A DNA stretch of 64,000 nt, taken from positions 1 to 64,000 of the forward strand of contig DATBTC010000084.1 of assembly GCA_036559465.1 (NCBI GenBank), given 5' to 3'. This stretch comes from JAHFPN01 sp036559465. Lineage in GTDB: Bacteria; Pseudomonadota; Alphaproteobacteria; Rhizobiales; Xanthobacteraceae. Positions 22,612-30,932 of the stretch are shown piece by piece (the stretch's first letter is position 1; each line of letters begins with the position of its first letter). The position numbers and the translations under genes were made by a program. Under the pieces are notes generated by a model. That model was given only the letters and a program-made list of their open reading frames with translations, searched no databases and was not told the DNA's origin.

Positions 22612-23394
22612 TCATCCACGCAGGATTTCGAGCGCTTCCGCGTGCACGCGCTTGTCGCCAGCGGCGACAATGCGGCCGCCCTTGGCCGCGGACCCGCCGG
22701 TCCAGCTCGTGATGATGCCGCCGGCGCCCTCGATGATCGGGATGAGCGCCGCGATGTCGTGGGTGCGCAGGCCGCTCTCGATGACGAGATCGACGAATCC
22801 CGCCGCGACCATGCAATAGGCGTAACAGTCGCCGCCGTAGCGCGAGAGCTGCACGCGCTGCTCGACGCGCTCGAAACGCGCGCGCTCCTCGGCGCTCATC
22901 AGCAGCGGGCTCGTAGTGTAGAGCGAGGCTTGCGCGACGCTCGCGCAAGCCCGAACCTGCAACCGCCGCTCGCCGGCCGGGCCGCGGTAGCTCGCGCGCG
23001 AACCGTCGCCGAAGAAATACTCGCCGATAAATGGCTGATGCATCATGCCGTAGACCGGCGCGCCGTCTTTCAGGAGTCCGATCAGGGTTCCCCAGGCCGT
23101 CATGCCGCTGATGAAGGATTTGGTGCCGTCGATCGGATCGAGCGCCCATACATAGGCCGCGTTCGGCCGGTCGTCGCCGAACTCCTCGCCGATGATGCCG
23201 TGCGTTGGGAACGTCTTCTTGATCAGCGCTCGCATCGCCGTTTCGGCCCCCCGGTCGGCTTCGGTCACCGGATCGAATGCGCCCCCGCGCGCCTTATCCT
23301 CGATGCCGAGTGCAGTGCGGAAGAACGGCCGGATCGCATCGCCCGCGACGGTCGCAAGCTCGTCGACGAAGGCGGCAAATTCCACGGCGGACAT
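22612..23394 (-). CDS. hisN: Inositol-monophosphatase family phosphatase, probably histidinol-phosphatase
   Basis: A 260-residue Mg2+-dependent phosphatase. The IMPase metal motifs are present: GEEFGDD (about residues 69-75), the WALDPIDGTKSFISG signature (about 83-97) and the C-terminal GAGGIITSWTG. Within the family, the FISGMTAWGTLIGL variant and the neighbourhood (N-formylglutamate amidohydrolase and cpdR nearby) match rhizobial HisN, which dephosphorylates histidinol phosphate in histidine synthesis. SuhB/CysQ-type activity cannot be excluded from sequence alone. The start at 23394 is a normal ATG. Confidence 0.85.
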   Translation of the reverse strand: MSAVEFAAFVDELATVAGDAIRPFFRTALGIEDKARGGAFDPVTEADRGAETAMRALIKKTFPTHGIIGEEFGDDRPNAAYVWALDPIDGTKSFISGMTAWGTLIGLLKDGAPVYGMMHQPFIGEYFFGDGSRASYRGPAGERRLQVRACASVAQASLYTTSPLLMSAEERARFERVEQRVQLSRYGGDCYAYCMVAAGFVDLVIESGLRTHDIAALIPIIEGAGGIITSWTGGSAAKGGRIVAAGDKRVHAEALEILRG

Positions 23395-23532
23395 GATCTG
23401 CTCCCCCGTGCCCTCATAGCCGCGTCATGAAGGCGCGGCAACGCTTCCATGCGCAGGCGCCCGTTGTCGTGGCGGCCGTGGCATGGCACTCGTGCGGGAC
23501 CGCACATTAGATGCGGGGGAGGAGCCCCGAGG

Positions 23533-24813
23533 ATGGATGCCGGATACGCCGGCTCGCCCGGCCGCGCCGTGAGAATCACGCCGGCCCAGGCGATCCTCCT
23601 GGTTGCCGTACTTTGTGCCATCCACACCTGCAGCCAGTTCCTGCGCACCTCGATCGGGGTAATCGCACCCGATCTCGCGCGCGAGGTTGGCCTCAGCGCC
23701 TCCGGGATCGGGCTGATGGCGAGCTCCTTCTTCTTCAGTTTCGCCGCCGTTCAGGTTCCGCTTGGCGTGGCGCTCGACCGTTTCGGCCCGCGCCTCGTGC
23801 TGCTGGTTTCGACCGGCATCGCGGTCGCCGGGACCGTCGTGTTCGCGATGGCGCATACGCCCGAGGTCATGGTGTTTGGCCGCATACTCACCGGAATCGG
23901 TTGCGCCAGCTTCTTCATCGCGCCGTTAACGATCTATTCGCGCTGGTTCCCACCGGAGCGCTTCTCCACCGTCGTCGGTATTCAGCTCGGGCTTTCGGCG
24001 CTCGGTATGCTGGGCGCGACCGCGCCGCTCGCATATGCCACCGCCGCGTTCGGCTGGCGCGAGACCTTCCTGGCCACCGCCGGCCTCACGGCGGTGATCG
24101 GCCTCGCCGTTTACGCAATCGCGCGCGACTACCCGCCCGGCGTCGTGCCGCCGCGCCGGCATGAGACCCTGATGGAGACGATCCGCGGCCTTGCCGTGGT
24201 CGCGCGCACGCCCTCGGTGCCGCGGCTTTTTGCCATGCACTTTTCCAGCTTCTCCATCATGGTGACCGTGCTCGGGCTCTGGGGCGGGCCGTATCTGGCG
24301 CACGTCTATGGTCATGATCTCGGCCGCCGCGGCGAGCTGCTGTTCGTACTCGCGACCGCCAATGTGCTCGCCAATTTCGTCTGGGGCCCGGCCGATCGTC
24401 TGTTCATGAGCTACAAGCGCCCGGTGATCGGCGGCGCCGTGGTCACCGTGCTGCTCTTGATCTGGATCGCTTGGGCCGGAAAGCTCGAAGGCTGGACGCT
24501 CGTCGCCTGGTTCATCGCCTTTGGGATTTCAACCGCCTATACGGCAGTGCTGACCGCGCACGGCCGTTCGCTGTTTCCGCCCGAGCTGGTCGGGCGCGGA
24601 CTCACGTTGCTCAATCTCGGCACCATGAGCGGTGTGTTCGTCCTGCAATTCGTGACCGGCCTGGTGATCGATCTGTTTCCGGCCAAGGACGGCGTCTATC
24701 CGATCGAGGCCTATCGCACCGTGTTTGCGCTCCTGGCATTGGTGCTCGCGGGAGCGACCCTGATCTACCTCCGCTCCCGCGACCCGACTTATGAACAGGT
24801 CAGGCCCGCCTGA
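23533..24813 (+). CDS. Major facilitator superfamily transporter
   Basis: A 426-residue inner-membrane transporter with about 12 hydrophobic segments. The MFS motif A appears between TM2 and TM3 as GVALDRFGPRLVLL, and a second copy-like loop (GPADRLFMSYKRP) lies between TM8 and TM9. The N-terminal region (QFLRTSIGVIAPDLAREVGL) resembles the nitrate/oxalate-type or general anion MFS groups, but the substrate is not readable. The ATG at 23533 has GAGG upstream; the frame stays open upstream without a membrane segment. It is followed by the small-RNA region and then the convergent amidohydrolase. Confidence 0.87.
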   Translation: MDAGYAGSPGRAVRITPAQAILLVAVLCAIHTCSQFLRTSIGVIAPDLAREVGLSASGIGLMASSFFFSFAAVQVPLGVALDRFGPRLVLLVSTGIAVAGTVVFAMAHTPEVMVFGRILTGIGCASFFIAPLTIYSRWFPPERFSTVVGIQLGLSALGMLGATAPLAYATAAFGWRETFLATAGLTAVIGLAVYAIARDYPPGVVPPRRHETLMETIRGLAVVARTPSVPRLFAMHFSSFSIMVTVLGLWGGPYLAHVYGHDLGRRGELLFVLATANVLANFVWGPADRLFMSYKRPVIGGAVVTVLLLIWIAWAGKLEGWTLVAWFIAFGISTAYTAVLTAHGRSLFPPELVGRGLTLLNLGTMSGVFVLQFVTGLVIDLFPAKDGVYPIEAYRTVFALLALVLAGATLIYLRSRDPTYEQVRPA

Positions 24814-24893
24814 AACACGACAGCAAAGCCACGAAAGTTATGGGCTAGAACCACTTGGCATCGCTACTATGCAAGAAACGCATAGCTGGTCTG

Positions 24894-24922
24894 TTGCGAA
24901 TATTGCGCCGCAACGGCATATT
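24894..24922 (+). promoter_or_regulatory. Sigma-70 type promoter of the small RNA
   Basis: TTGCGA (24894-24899), a 17-base spacer and CATATT (24917-24922) form a reasonable housekeeping promoter that would start transcription near 24929, just before the first hairpin of the small RNA. Confidence 0.5.
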
Positions 24923-24928
24923 GCTGCA

Positions 24929-25022
24929 GTGCGATAACGCGATGGCGTCGCGTTATTGCTGCCCTCCTTGGGCGTTTCCTCCCTAGACTTGGGCCGCTTG
25001 CTCCCGCAGGCGGCCCTTTTTT
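24929..25022 (+). ncRNA. mmgR: mmgR/suhB-family small regulatory RNA (candidate)
   Basis: The roughly 94-base transcript would contain a perfect 9-bp hairpin (ATAACGCGA / TCGCGTTAT, 24934-24956), a small GCCC-TCCTT-GGGC hairpin, the unpaired motif TTTCCTCCCT (24975-24984), and a terminator (GGGCCGC 24991-24997 / GCGGCCC 25010-25016 followed by six T). The ultraconserved UUUCCUCCCU before a Rho-independent terminator is the hallmark of the alphaproteobacterial mmgR (suhB motif, alpha-r8) RNA, which is often found near inositol-monophosphatase-type genes, as here. In Sinorhizobium mmgR limits polyhydroxybutyrate storage. The motif is complementary to Shine-Dalgarno sequences. The exact 5' end is uncertain. 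Confidence 0.72.
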
Positions 25023-25043
25023 CTTTCCGGAAGCTTTGCTGAC

Positions 25044-25934
25044 CTATTCGGCCGCATCGCGCATCGGCGCAATCCCGGCCGCGGTCACGCTCGCGAGCCG
25101 CCCGACCATGCGCGCCAGATCCAGCCGCACCCGCTCGAAACGCGACGAGCGCGCGTAGCTGCGCTCGTCCATATAGAGCGCGCGGTTGATCTCGATCTGT
25201 ACCGCGTGGAAGCCCGCGGCCGGATCGCCGTAATGCTCAGTGATGAAGCCGCCCGCATAGGGCTTGTTGCGGGCCACGGCATAGCCGAGGTCGCGCAGCG
25301 ACTCCTCGATCGTGTCGGTCACCGAGGGGGCGCAGCTGGTGCCGTAGCGGTCGCCGAGCACCACATCGGCCCGTGGCCGCTCGTCCCGCCCGTTCGCATT
25401 CGAGGGCATCGAATGGCAGTCCACCAGCACCGCGTGGCCGTAGACCTTCTGGGCGTACAACAGCAGCCGCCGCAGGCCCCGGTGATAGGGCTTGTAATAG
25501 AGATCGATGCGGCGGAGCGCCTCGTCCACCGGCAGGCGCCGGTCGTAAATCTCGCGTGAATCGCCGACCACCCGCGCGATGGTGCCGAGCCCGCCGGCAA
25601 CCCGCAACGAGCGGGTATTGGCAAAGGCCGGCAGCCGGCCGTCGAACATGCGGGGGTCGAGCTCGTAGGGCTCCCGGTTGACGTCCAGGAAGGCGCGCGG
25701 GAAGTGCGCCCGCATCAGGGGAACGCCGAGGCGCACTGCGTCGGCGAAAAGCTCGTCCACGAAGCTGTCCTCGGAGCGCCTGAGCGTCGGCAGGTCGAGC
25801 CTCGTCAGCGCCATGAATTTGGACGGATAGAGGCACCCGCTATGGGGCGAGTTGCAGACCACGGGGCCTGCGAGCGCAGTCGGCTCCAGCACCTCGAAGG
25901 CGGCCTCGAAATCGTCGACGATCTGGGCGCTCAT
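25044..25934 (-). CDS. N-formylglutamate amidohydrolase family protein
   Basis: A 296-residue cytoplasmic hydrolase of the HutG-like FGase family (zinc carboxypeptidase-like fold). Family motifs are CNSPHSGCLYP (about residues 27-37), VDELF, FPRAFLDVNREPYELD (about 80-95), the metal histidine in VDCHSMPS, and the C-terminal QIEINRALYMDE. Classical HutG makes glutamate and formate in histidine breakdown, but no other hut gene is here. The enzyme beside hisN and cpdR in rhizobia has an unproven substrate. The start at 25934 is an ATG. Confidence 0.88.
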   Translation of the reverse strand: MSAQIVDDFEAAFEVLEPTALAGPVVCNSPHSGCLYPSKFMALTRLDLPTLRRSEDSFVDELFADAVRLGVPLMRAHFPRAFLDVNREPYELDPRMFDGRLPAFANTRSLRVAGGLGTIARVVGDSREIYDRRLPVDEALRRIDLYYKPYHRGLRRLLLYAQKVYGHAVLVDCHSMPSNANGRDERPRADVVLGDRYGTSCAPSVTDTIEESLRDLGYAVARNKPYAGGFITEHYGDPAAGFHAVQIEINRALYMDERSYARSSRFERVRLDLARMVGRLASVTAAGIAPMRDAAE

Positions 25935-26140
25935 GGCTCGGGACCGGCTAATCCAGGGCGGGTGGAAAAGAATAGGGGAATCCCCTGTCTAGAGCCCATA
26001 CTGCAGGGGTTCGATGCCCCTTGGGAAGGGTGCCAAAAGGCTTATGCGCCTTCACCGGCCGTTTACCGGCGGAGGTGCAAATGGAAGGCTGGGACGGGGA
26101 ATTCCGCCGCGATTTGTAACGTGTAAGGCGTGGGTGTGTG

Positions 26141-26500
26141 ATGCCGAAAATTCTGCTCGCCGAAGACGACGGCGATATGCGCCGTTTTCTCGAACGCGCG
26201 CTTGCTAATGCCGGCTACGAGGTCGTCGCCTTCGACAATGGCCGCTCCGCCTATCAGCGTTTGCGCGAGGAACCGTTCGAGCTTCTGCTGACCGATATCG
26301 TGATGCCGGAAATGGACGGCATCGAGCTTGCGCGCAAGGCGACCGAGCTCGACCCCGATATGAAGGTCATGTTCATCACAGGCTTCGCAGCCGTCGCACT
26401 GAATTCCGAGAACAAGCCCAAGGACGCCAAGGTCCTGTCCAAGCCCTTCCACCTGCGCGATCTGGTCAACGAAGTGGAACGGCTGCTGAAAGCGGCTTGA
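26141..26500 (+). CDS. cpdR: Response regulator CpdR, single receiver domain
   Basis: A 119-residue stand-alone receiver domain. Acidic pocket Glu8-Asp9-Asp10, phospho-acceptor Asp52 in LLLTDIVMPEMDG, conserved Thr in MFITGFAAVA and Lys in VLSKPFHLRDLV match CpdR closely. In Caulobacter and Sinorhizobium, unphosphorylated CpdR brings ClpXP to the cell pole to degrade CtrA and other cell-cycle proteins; phosphorylation through CckA-ChpT blocks it. The ATG at 26141 is preferred over a GTG one codon upstream. It is divergent from the amidohydrolase gene, an order also seen in rhizobia. Confidence 0.95.
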   Translation: MPKILLAEDDGDMRRFLERALANAGYEVVAFDNGRSAYQRLREEPFELLLTDIVMPEMDGIELARKATELDPDMKVMFITGFAAVALNSENKPKDAKVLSKPFHLRDLVNEVERLLKAA

Positions 26501-26566
26501 TCCGCCGCGCCTTGCAGCACCCCCTGCGAGCCGATATAGCAATTTGCCCGCGCTTCAGGCGCGAAT

Positions 26567-26641
26567 GGGCGCGTAGCTCAGCGGAAGAGCACTACCTTGA
26601 CATGGTAGGGGTCACAGGTTCGATCCCTGTCGCGCCCACCA
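26567..26641 (+). tRNA. tRNA-Val (anticodon GAC)
   Basis: All four arms pair: acceptor GGGCGCG/CGCGCCC, D arm GCTC/GAGC, anticodon arm CTACC-TTGACAT-GGTAG with GAC at 26599-26601, T arm ACAGG-TTCGATC-CCTGT. The 3' ACCA is encoded. Length 75 bases. It reads GUC and GUU valine codons. Confidence 0.98.
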
Positions 26642-26706
26642 TTTTTCGCTCGATTGACACACCCGCACCCGGCCCCTAAGACCGCGCCCGACCCATTGGA
26701 AAAGCC

Positions 26707-26832
26707 ATGAAGATCCGCAACTCGCTCCGCTCGCTGCGCAAACGCCACCGCAACAACCGCATGGTCCGGCGCAAGGGCCGCGTCTACATCATCAACAAGA
26801 CGAACCGTCGCTTTAAGGCGCGTCAGGGCTAG
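26707..26832 (+). CDS. rpmJ: 50S ribosomal protein bL36, cysteine-free type
   Basis: A 41-residue protein, MKIRNSLRSLRKRHRNNRMV then RRKGRVYIINKTNRRFKARQ with a final Gly. It is the longer bL36 form (YkgO-like) that has lost the zinc-binding cysteines; no Cys is present. It binds 23S rRNA in the large subunit. The ATG at 26707 follows TTGGAAAAGCC. It lies 65 bases after tRNA-Val. Zinc-free forms are often the only copy in Hyphomicrobiales, whereas in gammaproteobacteria they are zinc-starvation paralogues. Confidence 0.96.
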   Translation: MKIRNSLRSLRKRHRNNRMVRRKGRVYIINKTNRRFKARQG

Positions 26833-26893
26833 CCCGGCCCAAGCCCGAAAATCCGGCTTTGCCTGCCGCCGCAAGGCGGCATAGAATCGATTC

Positions 26894-27514
26894 ATGCGTG
26901 CATCCCTGCTCGCAGGTCTCGCCTTCGCCGCCGCGCTTGCCGCGGCCGATGTCGTGCTGGCGCAAGAACCCGCAACCCCTCCTGCTGGCCCCAAGGCCGA
27001 GCGTCGTCCGCTGCGCGCAGCCGTGCCAGACCGCACCAAGCGGCTCGACGACCTGTTCGAAGCGCTCAAGCGTTCGCCCGACGCCCAGATTTCCAAGGTC
27101 ATCGAGGCGCGCATCGAAGCCGCCTTGCTGGTGTCGGGCAGCGACACCGCCGATCTTCTCATGGTGCGCGCGCGCGCGGCGGTGGAAGCCAAGGACAACG
27201 ACCTCGCGCTCGAGCTGCTCGACGCCCTGATCGAGTTCGAACCCAATTTCGCCGAAGCTCGCGCCCGTCGGGCAACGCTGCTTTATCTCAAGAAAGACGT
27301 GAGCGGTGCGCTCGCCGATATTCGCGTGGCGCTGGCGCGCGAACCGCGCCACTTCGGTGCACTCACCGGGCTCGGCGTGATCCTGCAGGACATCGGCGAC
27401 GACAAGCGCGCGCTCGACGCGCTGCGCCGCGCGCTCGAAGTGCATCCGCACCTGCCGAGCATTGGCGACATCATCAAGCGGCTGGAAGTGAAGGTCGAAG
27501 GCCGAGATATCTGA
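26894..27514 (+). CDS. Secreted tetratricopeptide-repeat protein
   Basis: A 206-residue periplasmic protein of unknown function. Residues 1-24 are a signal peptide (cleavage after VVLAQ). From about residue 50 TPR-like helices follow, for example ARAAVEAKDNDLALELLDAL, then IEFEPNFAEARARRATLLYL and a later unit LREPRHFGALTGLGVILQDI-like (written from ALAREPRHFG onward). Three to four repeats would make a protein-binding scaffold. Its stop lies eight bases from the stop of the convergent pyk gene. No partner can be named. Confidence 0.85.
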   Translation: MRASLLAGLAFAAALAAADVVLAQEPATPPAGPKAERRPLRAAVPDRTKRLDDLFEALKRSPDAQISKVIEARIEAALLVSGSDTADLLMVRARAAVEAKDNDLALELLDALIEFEPNFAEARARRATLLYLKKDVSGALADIRVALAREPRHFGALTGLGVILQDIGDDKRALDALRRALEVHPHLPSIGDIIKRLEVKVEGRDI

Positions 27515-27522
27515 GGCCTGCC

Positions 27523-28956
27523 TCAGTCGCCGATATCACCCGAACCTACGTACGCGATCCGCACCATGTTGGTGGCGCCCGGCGTGCCGAGCGGCACACC
27601 AGCCACGATGATCACGCGCTGGTTCGGCTTGGCGAAGCCTTCGCGATAGGCGATGCGGCAGGCCTGCGCCACGGCGGCATCGATGTCGCCGGCATCCTCG
27701 TTGACGACGCAGTGCACGCCCCACACCAGCGCGAGCCGCCGCGCGGTGGCGAGTTTCGGCGATAGCGCCACGATCGGCGGTTTCGGCCGCTCGCGCGCGA
27801 CCCGGAGCGCCGTCGCCCCTGAGCTGGTGAGGCAGAGGATCGTGGAGAGCTCGAGCGTCTCGGCGATCTGGCGGGCCGCCGCCGCGATCGCGTCGGCGCC
27901 GGTCGCCTCGGGCTCCTCGCGCTCCGCGCCCATCGTCGTGCCGTGCGCCGCGTCGCGCTCCACCGTCTCGGCGATGCGGCTCATGGTCTCGACCGCTTCG
28001 ATCGGATAGCGCCCCGAGGCGGATTCAGCCGAAAGCATTACAGCGTCCGCGCCCTCGAAGATCGCCGTCGCCACGTCGGAGACCTCCGCGCGCGTCGGCA
28101 CCGGCGAAGTGAGCATGGATTCCAGCATCTGCGTAGCCACCACCACGGGCTTGCCCTGGCGGCGCGCGCTGCGGATGATCTGGATCTGCAGGCCGGGCAC
28201 GCGCTCGAGCGGCATCTCGACGCCCAAGTCGCCGCGCGCGACCATGAGTGCGTCGGCGGTCTCGAGAATCTCTGCTAGTCGCGTCACCGCCTGCGGCTTC
28301 TCGATCTTGGCCATGACCGAAGCCCGCGCGCGCGCGATCTTCTTGACCTCGGCGATGTCCTCGGGCCGCTGGATGAAGGAGAGCGCGATCCAGTCGATAC
28401 CGGTCTCCAGCGCCGCTTCGAGATCGGACCGATCCTTGTCGGTGAGCGGCGAGACCGGAACGGTAGTGTCCGGCAAGCTCACGCCTTTGCGATCCGACAA
28501 CCGCCCGCCGATCTCGACCTTGGTGACGATACGGGTCCGCGAGACTTCGGTCACCACCAAGCGCACCTTGCCGTCGTCGATCAGCAGATGATGACCGGGT
28601 TCGATCGCGGCGAAGATTTCCGGATGCGGCAGATGCACGCGCTTGGCGTCGCCGGGCTTGGCGTCGTCGTCGAGCACGAAGACAGCTCCCGGCTTCGCGT
28701 CCACGCTACCGCCCGCGAACGCGCCGAGCCTGAGTTTCGGCCCCTGCAGATCGACGAGAATGCCGATCGGCCGGCCATGGCGCGCCTCGATCGCGCGGAT
28801 CGCGCTCACCAGCTCGCGCATGCGCGGCTGCGGCGTATGGCTCATGTTGATGCGAAAGACGTCGGCACCGGCCATGAATAGCCGCTCGATCATGGCCGGA
28901 TCGGACGAGGCCGGACCCAGCGTGGCGACGATCTTGGTGCGGCGTTCGCGTTTCAT
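27523..28956 (-). CDS. pyk: Pyruvate kinase
   Basis: A 477-residue glycolytic enzyme (phosphoenolpyruvate + ADP to pyruvate + ATP). The start KRERRTKIVATLGPAS, the substrate motif FRINMSH (about residues 33-39), the Lys-containing signature SVMAKIEKPQAV and the MVARGDLGVEMPLERVPGLQ stretch are diagnostic. The C-terminal allosteric domain is present (TSSGATALRVARERPKPPIV). The ATG overlaps the stop of the DUF1036 gene by four bases (ATGA), so translation is coupled. With the glycerate kinase two genes upstream this forms a lower-glycolysis operon. Confidence 0.97.
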   Translation of the reverse strand: MKRERRTKIVATLGPASSDPAMIERLFMAGADVFRINMSHTPQPRMRELVSAIRAIEARHGRPIGILVDLQGPKLRLGAFAGGSVDAKPGAVFVLDDDAKPGDAKRVHLPHPEIFAAIEPGHHLLIDDGKVRLVVTEVSRTRIVTKVEIGGRLSDRKGVSLPDTTVPVSPLTDKDRSDLEAALETGIDWIALSFIQRPEDIAEVKKIARARASVMAKIEKPQAVTRLAEILETADALMVARGDLGVEMPLERVPGLQIQIIRSARRQGKPVVVATQMLESMLTSPVPTRAEVSDVATAIFEGADAVMLSAESASGRYPIEAVETMSRIAETVERDAAHGTTMGAEREEPEATGADAIAAAARQIAETLELSTILCLTSSGATALRVARERPKPPIVALSPKLATARRLALVWGVHCVVNEDAGDIDAAVAQACRIAYREGFAKPNQRVIIVAGVPLGTPGATNMVRIAYVGSGDIGD

Positions 28957-29492
28957 CGCGCCGGCGCTCCCGGCCGAGTCTGCGCGGGTTGCTGTGGGGG
29001 CAGAACTCCGGGCCGTGCTTGCGGCGGCGTAGGCGGCACCGTGGGGACGGTCTGGCCCTTTTCGGTCAGCTGCAGCGTCCAGTTCTTCTGTTCGATGGTA
29101 TCGACCTCGAAGAAGCCGGTGCGGTCATAGCCGCGCGCCAGGCAGTCCTCGATGCCTCGGATGGTGAATTCCCGCTCACGCGTGCACATGAAGGCCTTGC
29201 CCGCCCATTCGCCGCCCTGGTCGTAGTCCACGGCGTAGACGTAATAGAAGCGCGCGACCAGCGGCCCGCGGATCAGCGTCTCGCAGGCATTGGCGTTGAT
29301 GGTCCACCAGCCCTCGGTGGTCCAGCCTTCCTGGTCCTTGTAGCCGACTGCGATGCCGACCCGGCTGGAGGTGCGGTTACACAGGCGAAAATCTGCGAAC
29401 GCCTGCAGCGGCCACAGCAGCGCCAGCGCAAACAGCGCGAGCGCCGCGATGCGGGTCGGGTCGAATGCAGGAAGCCGGTTCAAACGAGCCAC
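28953..29492 (-). CDS. DUF1036 family secreted protein
   Basis: A 179-residue protein of unknown function. The hydrophobic N-terminus (IAALALFALALLWPLQAFA, about residues 15-33) is a signal peptide. The mature domain starts DFRLCNRTSSRVGIAVGYKD and continues with GWWTINANACETLI, the standard DUF1036 pattern with conserved cysteines. A Pro/Gln-rich tail of about 35 residues follows. It is the middle gene of the glycerate kinase - DUF1036 - pyk operon; DUF1036 genes are often next to pyk in Hyphomicrobiales, but the reason is unknown. Confidence 0.88.
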   Translation of the reverse strand: MARLNRLPAFDPTRIAALALFALALLWPLQAFADFRLCNRTSSRVGIAVGYKDQEGWTTEGWWTINANACETLIRGPLVARFYYVYAVDYDQGGEWAGKAFMCTREREFTIRGIEDCLARGYDRTGFFEVDTIEQKNWTLQLTEKGQTVPTVPPTPPQARPGVLPPQQPAQTRPGAPAR

Positions 29493-29540
29493 CTCATGCG
29501 GCGAAGCAGCAGCGGATGCGCCATTTCCCTTAAGGCCCCC

Positions 29541-30833
29541 TCAGGTGTCAACGAGCACCGCCCGGAAGTCGTTGACGTTGGTGTAGGTCGGCCCGGTTTT
29601 CAGGAGGTCGCCGAGCCGCGAGAAGAATGCACTAGAGTCGTTTTCGGCGAGGAACCGGGCAGGATCGAGGCCGAGCGTGCTGGCGCGGGCGAGGGTGGTC
29701 GGGTCGGCGAAAGCGCCGGCCGGGTCGTCCGGACTGCCGGCGCCGCCGTCGGTGCCGTCGGTATCGGCGGCGAGCACTGAAATGCTCCGCGCGCCCGCGA
29801 GCGCAATGGCCGCAGCCAACGCATATTCCTGGTTCGGACCGCCACGGCCCTTGCCGCGAATTGTGACAGTCAATTCTCCGCCCGAAAGCAGCACCGCGCG
29901 GCGGCCCTCGCGCGCAAGCGCGAGCGCGCGGCGGGCGTGATCGCCGGCAACCTCTTGCGCCTCGCCCTCTAGGTCAGCGCCGAGCAGCACCGGCTCGATC
30001 CCTGCTGCGCGCGCGGCTTCGGCCGCGGCTTCGAGCGCATCTGCGGGCCGTGCGACGATCTTGAACGTGCTTCCGGCGAACGCCGCGTCGCCCGGCTTCG
30101 GGCTCTCGTTCTTGGCATCGTTCAGCGCGGCGGCGATGGAAGCGGGGACAATGATGTTCCGCCGCTCCAACACCGCGCGCGCGTCGGCCAAGGTCGTGGC
30201 GTCCGCCACCGTGGGCCCCGACCCGATCACCGATGGATCGTCGCCGGGCACATCGGAGATCGCGAGCGCCACCAGCCGCGCCGGCGCCGCCCGTTCCGCG
30301 AGCCGGCCGCCCTTGATGCTGGAGAGATGCTTCCGCACCGTGTTGAATTCGTTGATTGTGGCGCCGGACGCGAGCAATGCCCGCGTCAGCGTGCGCTTGT
30401 CTTCGAACGAGACGCCGGGCGCGGGCGCCACCCAATTGGCCGACGCCCCGCCCGACATGAATACGAGCACCAGATCGTCGGCGCCCGCCGCGTCGGCAAG
30501 CGCAAGCGTGCGCGCCGCCGCGGCGACCCCGGCCTCGTCGGGCACCGGATGCCCGGCTTCGATCATTTCGATCCGCCGCAACGGCCGGCCATAGCCGTGG
30601 CGTGTGACCGCGATCCCGCCGATCCGCTCGGGCGCGAGCTTGATCTTGTCGAGGTAATGGCGCTCTGCCGCTGCGGCCATGCTGCCTGCGGCTTTGCCCG
30701 CGGCCAGCACGACGATGCGCCCGCGCTCCAGGGCCGGTGGCAGGGCAGGTGACAGGCAATGGTCCGGGTGCGCGGCCGCAACCGCGGCCTTGAACAGGCC
30801 GTGGAGAAAGTCGCGCGCGTCCTTGGAATCCAT
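29541..30833 (-). CDS. Glycerate 2-kinase (MOFRL family; older name TtuD hydroxypyruvate reductase)
   Basis: A 430-residue cytoplasmic enzyme that phosphorylates D-glycerate to 2-phosphoglycerate. The N-terminal DUF4147 domain (VVLAAGKAAGSMAAAAERHY; LVLVFMSGGASANW; a KGGRLAERAAPARLVALAIS stretch with VPGDDPSVIGSGP) is followed by the C-terminal MOFRL domain (VLLSGGELTVTIRGKGRGGP and VLAADTDGTDGG). The name hydroxypyruvate reductase in old annotations is wrong for this fold. The start at 30833 matches the family N-terminus but lacks a clear Shine-Dalgarno site; upstream in-frame GTG 30881 or a TTG after an AGGAGG are alternatives. It heads the operon with DUF1036 and pyk. Confidence 0.9.
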   Translation of the reverse strand: MDSKDARDFLHGLFKAAVAAAHPDHCLSPALPPALERGRIVVLAAGKAAGSMAAAAERHYLDKIKLAPERIGGIAVTRHGYGRPLRRIEMIEAGHPVPDEAGVAAAARTLALADAAGADDLVLVFMSGGASANWVAPAPGVSFEDKRTLTRALLASGATINEFNTVRKHLSSIKGGRLAERAAPARLVALAISDVPGDDPSVIGSGPTVADATTLADARAVLERRNIIVPASIAAALNDAKNESPKPGDAAFAGSTFKIVARPADALEAAAEAARAAGIEPVLLGADLEGEAQEVAGDHARRALALAREGRRAVLLSGGELTVTIRGKGRGGPNQEYALAAAIALAGARSISVLAADTDGTDGGAGSPDDPAGAFADPTTLARASTLGLDPARFLAENDSSAFFSRLGDLLKTGPTYTNVNDFRAVLVDT

Positions 30834-30932
30834 GCTGACCGTGACATAGACCAATCCGCCGGTCGCGACACCTCCTTGCACCGGCCCAAGGCGCGGCCTA
30901 AGTCCAAAGGGCCGGGATCATGAGGAGCCGCC

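Noticed and set aside
24867..24885. Hairpin CTATGC-AAGAAAC-GCATAG just after the MFS gene
   Set aside because: Six AT-containing pairs without a T-run; too weak to call a terminator. The strong terminator at 24991-25022 belongs to the small RNA and can serve the MFS transcript too.
25979..26045. tRNA-like T arm: GCAGGGGTTCGATGCCCC upstream of cpdR
   Set aside because: The GGGG-TTCGATG-CCCC stem looks like a T arm, but no acceptor, D or anticodon arm can be built around it. It may be chance or a decayed tRNA fragment.
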